Source of the DNA: Streptomyces guryensis
GTDB lineage: Bacteria > Actinomycetota > Actinomycetes > Streptomycetales > Streptomycetaceae
Assembly (NCBI RefSeq): GCF_021261325.1
Contig: NZ_JAJSBI010000044.1
Location: forward strand, 1-50,257
Direction of reading: 5' to 3'
Length of the DNA stretch: 50,257 bases
The notes under the pieces were generated by a model. The model did no database searches and was not told the origin of the DNA. It worked only from the letters and a program-made list of their open reading frames with translations. A program made the position numbers and the translations under genes. The first letter of the stretch is position 1. The number at the start of each line of letters is the position of its first letter. This document shows positions 47,026 to 50,257 of the stretch, piece by piece.

Positions 47026-47454
47026 ATGCACGAGTATACGAGTAAGCCCCGAGTCTGGGGGCTCACTTGCCCAGGATTCCCGGAAGAAGTTGGCAGGGCC
47101 CGCCGCTGGACGCGCGACATCCTGCGCGGCTCGCCCCTGGCCGAGGATGCCGAGCTGATCGTGAGCGAGCTGAGCGCGAACGCGATCCTCCACACGGCTA
47201 GCGGGGGTGAGTCGGGCAGCTTCCATCTGGTGCTTGCGGTCTCACCGCAGGTCATCGCTCTGTCGGTCACCGACGACGGAGGCACCGGCACGGCCCCGAA
47301 GGTCGAGCACCAAGACCAAGAGGCCGAGCACGGCCGGGGATTGGGCATGGTCACCGCCATCGCCCACCAGGTCGTGGTCCACGACAGCGACGGCGGCCAC
47401 ACAGTCACGGCGGAGCTATACAGGGAAGCCCGTCGGGGAGGTCACCCGTGCTGA
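47026..47454 (+). CDS. RsbW-like (HATPase) anti-sigma-type protein
   Basis: A 142-residue GHKL ATPase-fold protein: PGFPEEVGRARRWTRDIL, AELIVSELSANAILHTASG (N-box), VTDDGGTGTAP (G1 box) and EHGRGLGMVTAIAHQ (G2 box). This is the usual Streptomyces regulatory ATP-binding domain, without a phosphoacceptor His. Inside AICEs such genes recur, with unknown partners. ATG 47026 has AAGGAA upstream; the first codons overlap an operator-like site. It heads a three-gene run with GTGA-type overlaps. Confidence 0.85.
   Translation: MHEYTSKPRVWGLTCPGFPEEVGRARRWTRDILRGSPLAEDAELIVSELSANAILHTASGGESGSFHLVLAVSPQVIALSVTDDGGTGTAPKVEHQDQEAEHGRGLGMVTAIAHQVVVHDSDGGHTVTAELYREARRGGHPC
47030..47043. promoter_or_regulatory. 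Operator-like site E
   Basis: ACGAGTATACGAGT, in the first codons of the ATPase gene, holds two ACGAGT half-sites as a direct repeat rather than an inverted one. It fits the motif set less well. Confidence 0.4.
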
Positions 47455-47795
47455 TTCCGACGACCGCGCAACATTTAACGGCCCAACAGCGCTGCGACAC
47501 CTACCACTGCTGGGCAGTCGCTTATCCCCTGCACGAAACACGCGCCATTCCGCTCGGGTCCCATGGTGCGGCCAGCCCTCGTCTGGCACTGCGCTGGATG
47601 CGCGAACGTGCAAGCCACGTCACAGACCAGCTCGACGCCGCATACGCCCAACCAGGCCGCTACTGGCTCACAGACGAAGCCGAACACGAACGGGCCCTCG
47701 CCTACCTGGCCACGGGCACGGCCTACCAACTCACGCTGTACGACGAGACCACCCGCTACGTGCTCACGGCCTGTCCTTCGGGAGGCACCGCGTGA
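47448..47795 (+). CDS. Hypothetical AICE protein
   Basis: A 115-residue protein, GTG start overlapping the ATPase gene by 7 bases: LTAQQRCDTYHCWAVAYPLH, LALRWMRERASHVTDQLDAAYAQPGRYWLTDEAEHERALAYLATGTAYQLTLYDETTRYVL. It is soluble, alpha+beta, with no motif recognised. It is translationally linked to the genes on each side. Confidence 0.7.
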   Translation: MLIPTTAQHLTAQQRCDTYHCWAVAYPLHETRAIPLGSHGAASPRLALRWMRERASHVTDQLDAAYAQPGRYWLTDEAEHERALAYLATGTAYQLTLYDETTRYVLTACPSGGTA

Positions 47796-48169
47796 ACGGA
47801 ATCCTCCGCGGCTACTGGTGCGAGTGCTGGACCCAGAACCTCAACACGGACCAACAGCCGACACTGCACGCTTCCTTCGACGCCCACTCAGCCACCCAGG
47901 CAGACCGGTGGATAGCTATCACTCTGCGCACCATCACCCCAGCACTCGACAACGCAGCCTCAGAGCAAGCGTGGGAATGGCTCTACGAAGGCCGCATCGA
48001 CACCCGGCGGGCCCTGCTCCGAGCCGAACCCTGCGCCGTCACCGTGGCCCAAGCCGACACTCGCATCACCTGGACGGTCCGCCCAGTCACGTTCGTACCG
48101 CTCGCACACCGCCGGGGCACCGAACTCCCAGCCTGCGCACACGACTTCAAGCCCCATGCGACCGACTGA
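47792..48169 (+). CDS. Hypothetical AICE protein
   Basis: A 125-residue protein starting GTG 47792, overlapping the previous stop (GTGA): GYWCECWTQNLNTDQQPTLH, ATQADRWIAITLRTITPALDNAASEQAWEWLYEGRIDTRRALLRAEPCAVTV, and a His-containing tail. No family recognised. It ends the three-gene run that begins with the RsbW-like ATPase. Confidence 0.7.
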   Translation: MNGILRGYWCECWTQNLNTDQQPTLHASFDAHSATQADRWIAITLRTITPALDNAASEQAWEWLYEGRIDTRRALLRAEPCAVTVAQADTRITWTVRPVTFVPLAHRRGTELPACAHDFKPHATD

Positions 48170-48220
48170 GTTACAACTTTCTCTACTGGTTCAAGGCGGC
48201 TCGCTCCGCTCCCCGCGCGC

Positions 48221-48241
48221 GGCCCGGCCCCCGGCCGGGCC
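48221..48241. terminator. Perfect 9-bp hairpin after the three-gene run
   Basis: GGCCCGGCC / GGCCGGGCC with a 3-base loop, 51 bases after the stop at 48169. It is a probable terminator and is the first structure in the 386-base non-coding gap. Confidence 0.6.
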
Positions 48242-48370
48242 TGCGCTCCTGTCTCCGCCCCGCTCCAGCCCGGCCGGCGCCCGTGCCGCGCTCAAAGCAT
48301 GCAGCCACCTGATGCCAGAGAAGGGGTACGTCGTGGCTGGGGCGGTCGGCTCCACGGCTTTACGGAGCCA

Positions 48371-48481
48371 CTTTGGCGCGAGCCTCGCAGATCATGGCCC
48401 CAACGTCGTGCTTTACCGGGCAGGTCCACAGACTGCCCGACGCGCCGGAAGCTTACGGGGCCATGATCACTCGCGCCAAAG
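48371..48481. repeat. Large interrupted inverted repeat with a nested hairpin
   Basis: The left arm CTTTGGCGCGAG + 7 bases + GATCATGGCCCC (48371-48401) pairs with the right arm GGGGCCATGATC + ACT + CGCGCCAAAG (48457-48481); both halves match exactly apart from the bulge. A second hairpin, CGGGCAG / CTGCCCG (48417-48439), sits inside. The whole would fold into one long structure upstream of the HEPN-like gene. It could be a replication or transfer origin, or a structured RNA. Confidence 0.85.
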
Positions 48482-48483
48482 CA
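48472..48483. repeat. 12-base repeat flanking the HEPN-like gene, left copy
   Basis: CGCGCCAAAGCA, the end of the right arm of the inverted repeat, recurs exactly at 49940-49951, just after the gene's stop codon. The two copies bracket the AT-richer gene. Confidence 0.7.
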
Positions 48484-48555
48484 GCGCCACCCCAAAGCCG
48501 CTCCGCCGACCGTGCTGTACCGGTAACCTCTCTCTTCACCTGAGGTAGGGGAGTT

Positions 48556-49938
48556 ATGGCTAATCAAGATCATGAAGAAGACTGGGCGGACGTGGATGGG
48601 CCCGAGGAAGGTGAAGAGCCGGAGGTGCCACTCTCGGCAACCGCGGAGTCAGCTTCTGAAACACGAATGATTCGGGCTCTCGCTGAACATAACATCGGCC
48701 TTATAAGCACCCAGACCGGATCGTTCAAGTTTAGCGCTCACTCTAAGTGGGCTTTCCCCGGCCAAAGGGAAGTCCATCTACTCAGGGGCCACCATGAAAC
48801 CCTCCTTGCGCAACTAGATAAGCGGGTCGAGCATTCTGCCCAATGGGCTGGAATCATCATTCCCGATGACGGATTCCTTGAGGTGCTCGTCGGGCCGAAT
48901 CAGACTCAACTTCCCACGAGCATCGTAATTCGACGACTTTCCCGACTTGTTGCAGATACCCTCGAAGAGGAATGCCCTCGGCACCACGATAGAATTAACT
49001 GTGAGTCGATCGATTTTGCACGCACATCGGCCGGAGAACGTCACCCAAAGATTCATCTAACCGGAGACGAAGTATGCCTTGAAATCTCTGGCCCTTCTCC
49101 AGCATGCCACGTTCTCGCCAATCACGGATTCAGGGAAACACCTCGATACATCCTGTCTGTCCGAGTGTTCCATGACCGGCCGATGAAGCCGTCTCAGATC
49201 GAAGCATCCGCAGAACCTCTGCTCGATTCACTTCTGTATGAATTGGACGTGCGGAACCAATTGAACATGCGCCCTGCGAAATGGCCTAGCCAGGCCGATC
49301 GAAGGCGCCCCTTGAACGCAGACCTGCCCGAAAGGATTGTCCGCTTTCCCGAAATCAAAGTCGAGTCGGAGGTATCCGTCCTCTTTCGTTTCGCAGGGAG
49401 CGCCACAGGAAATCCTCCGCTAGCTTTCCTCTCGTATTATCAGGTCCTTGAGAATTTTTTCCCGGTTGCAGGACGCAGAAGCGCTCTTCGGAAAATCGAG
49501 TTGGAGCTAACCGATCCTCGATTCGACCGCCGGTCGGACAAGTGCCTGATGCGCCTATTGGATGTCGGCGAGAATGCCGCAGCAGCATCCGAGGCCTCTC
49601 ACTTGAAGATTCTCCTTGAGGAGTTCGTGAGAAAAGACGTCCTCGAAAGCTTCTTCTCGGAGAACCCCTGGGGCAAGCACTTCACCAAGCAGGGGCCAAT
49701 CAAGGGAATCACTGAAAATATCAACCCTGAAAACAAACAGACTCCGCTCGCCCATCAGGTCGCCGAGCGTGTCTACAGAATTCGGAACCGAATCGTCCAT
49801 GCAAAGGACGACCCCAAATATCAGAACACGCCTGCTCTCCTTCCGCAAAGCGACGAAGCAGAGGCGCTCTGGCCAGATATTGATCTCGTTCGGCTCCTTG
49901 CTTGCGAGGTCATTTTGAGCGCACAGGTCCGCAGTTGA
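48556..49938 (+). CDS. Cargo protein with C-terminal HEPN-like motif (candidate defence gene)
   Basis: A 460-residue soluble protein. The first 35 residues are acidic and disordered. The middle is alpha+beta without a motif I know (GFLEVLVGPNQTQLPTSIVIRR; HVLANHGFRETPRYILSVRVF). The last third is helical (LSYYQVLENFFP) and ends in YRIRNRIVHAKDD, which fits the R-x4-H of HEPN nucleases of the Apea-like type: helix, R-N-R-I-V-H, then acidic residues. HEPN RNases are common in toxin and anti-phage systems. Codon use is clearly AT-richer (ATT, AAA, GAA and CTT are frequent) than its neighbours, a sign of recent transfer. ATG 48556 follows GGGGAG. Defence function is inferred. Confidence 0.7.
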   Translation: MANQDHEEDWADVDGPEEGEEPEVPLSATAESASETRMIRALAEHNIGLISTQTGSFKFSAHSKWAFPGQREVHLLRGHHETLLAQLDKRVEHSAQWAGIIIPDDGFLEVLVGPNQTQLPTSIVIRRLSRLVADTLEEECPRHHDRINCESIDFARTSAGERHPKIHLTGDEVCLEISGPSPACHVLANHGFRETPRYILSVRVFHDRPMKPSQIEASAEPLLDSLLYELDVRNQLNMRPAKWPSQADRRRPLNADLPERIVRFPEIKVESEVSVLFRFAGSATGNPPLAFLSYYQVLENFFPVAGRRSALRKIELELTDPRFDRRSDKCLMRLLDVGENAAAASEASHLKILLEEFVRKDVLESFFSENPWGKHFTKQGPIKGITENINPENKQTPLAHQVAERVYRIRNRIVHAKDDPKYQNTPALLPQSDEAEALWPDIDLVRLLACEVILSAQVRS

Positions 49939-49939
49939 T

Positions 49940-49951
49940 CGCGCCAAAGCA
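49940..49951. repeat. 12-base repeat flanking the HEPN-like gene, right copy
   Basis: An exact second copy of CGCGCCAAAGCA, starting 2 bases after the stop codon. From here to 50169 no gene is seen. Confidence 0.7.
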
Positions 49952-50030
49952 AGCTCTGCCGAAATGACCTCGTAGGAAGCAGTCCGGTCTGACTCACGGC
50001 CCCGCGCAGCACCCTCTCATGCGATGGGGC

Positions 50031-50050
50031 CGTGCCAGTCCCGTGCCAGA
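50031..50050. repeat. CGTGCCAG-N3-CGTGCCAGA, right-end copy
   Basis: It has the same two-unit arrangement and 3-base spacing as at 38874-38893 in int. The minus-strand reading also resembles an integrase C-terminus (DLARDWHG), so it may be either an arm site at the right end or a scrap of another integrase. Two GGGGAACCAC units follow at about 50056. Confidence 0.5.
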
Positions 50051-50169
50051 TCCTGCGGGGAACCACGGGGAACCACGGGCACTCATGCGGCCGCCAACAG
50101 GGCTCTGGACGCACCGCGCTGCAGGTAAACGAGCTACTCAGGTTGAACTCGTAGAGTCCGGCTGCGTGG

Positions 50170-50257
50170 TCACCAGGGTTCGATGATCAGGCCGGTCCCG
50201 GTGAGGCAGCCGTCGATCAGGTGGGGTCTGAACTGGATCTTCTTGAGCTTGCGTTTG
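50170..50257 (-). CDS. 3' end of a gene running off the window (unidentified, perhaps a transposase)
   Basis: The last 28 codons of a minus-strand gene: KRKLKKIQFRPHLIDGCLTG, then TGLIIEPW-stop. The basic start and the compact end resemble transposase C-termini, but I cannot place the family. It lies just outside the proposed element end. Confidence 0.4.
   Translation of the reverse strand, partial: KRKLKKIQFRPHLIDGCLTGTGLIIEPW

Larger units (their letters stand above)
38812..50060. mobile_element. Integrative and conjugative element of the pSAM2 (AICE) type, right end provisional
   Basis: From the tRNA-Gly 3' end the region holds int, xis, a RepSA-like initiator, spread proteins, an FtsK-type transfer ATPase, a GntR regulator and a Nudix gene, the core set of pSAM2-like AICEs that move as double-stranded DNA between mycelia. 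The gene order rep-xis-int with overlapping stops is the pSAM2 order. The right boundary is set at a CGTGCCAG repeat (50031-50050) matching one near the left end. A second copy of the tRNA 3' sequence was not found, so the element may end beyond the window or be immobile. Confidence 0.8.

Noticed and set aside
49939..50257. attR copy of the tRNA-Gly 3' end
   Set aside because: I looked for the T-arm/acceptor sequence (TTCGATTCTCGTCACCCGC) and found only a chance GGTTCGAT near 50178.

Overview
This is high-GC actinobacterial DNA, almost certainly a Streptomyces chromosome. The evidence is strong G/C at third codon positions, frequent GTG starts, the dnaK-grpE-dnaJ-hspR operon with HspR-type (HAIR) operators, a ClpB gene with its own HAIR, twin-arginine and lipoprotein secretion signals, and a pSAM2-like integrative element in a tRNA-Gly gene. 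All assignments come from reading the translated sequence; no database search was run.

Layout. 0.1-4.7 kb is a worn region: a secreted-protein pseudogene and two 3' fragments of one aminotransferase gene flanking a Tat-exported L-glutamate-oxidase-like flavoenzyme and a Uma2-type protein. 4.8-10.3 kb holds a GPI-mannosyltransferase-like membrane protein, a YbjN-domain protein, ClpB and a small split-barrel oxidoreductase. 10.4-13.3 kb holds two LuxR-type regulators, the remnant of a third, and, divergent from the first, a tiny secreted peptide with a tandem repeat translationally coupled to a Rieske-fold-like protein. 13.5-16.9 kb is the ATP-grasp / alpha-E / transglutaminase cluster. 17-23 kb holds an orphan sugar-binding lipoprotein and the hspR-dnaJ-grpE-dnaK heat-shock operon. 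22.9-26.4 kb holds a catalytically degenerate MraY/WecA-like membrane protein and an EtfD-like iron-sulfur membrane oxidoreductase.

26.5-32.9 kb is a second graveyard: pieces of an antibiotic-biosynthesis-monooxygenase gene, IS5 transposase and plasmid-type replication-initiator remnants, and an FG-GAP fragment. Between them sit intact genes for an ankyrin protein, a BrkB-family protein, a lipoprotein and a secreted protein. 33-38.5 kb is ordinary chromosome: FG-GAP protein, YIP1-like protein, secreted protein, VOC protein, phosphoribosyltransferase and dCTP deaminase.

38.7-50.1 kb is an actinomycete integrative and conjugative element (AICE) next to tRNA-Gly(CCC). It carries int, xis and a RepSA-like initiator whose only sensible start is an ATC codon, spread/transfer genes, an FtsK-type TraSA-like pump, a GntR (KorSA-like) regulator, a Nudix (Pif-like) gene and an RsbW-like ATPase gene with two small coupled genes. 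Five related sequences built on ACTCGT-CTAT-ACGAGT lie at starts of transcription units and look like a shared operator set. At the right end an AT-richer gene with a HEPN-like R-x4-H motif sits beside a large inverted repeat and between two copies of a 12-base repeat; it is the best candidate for defence cargo. No second copy of the tRNA 3' end (attR) was found before the window ends.
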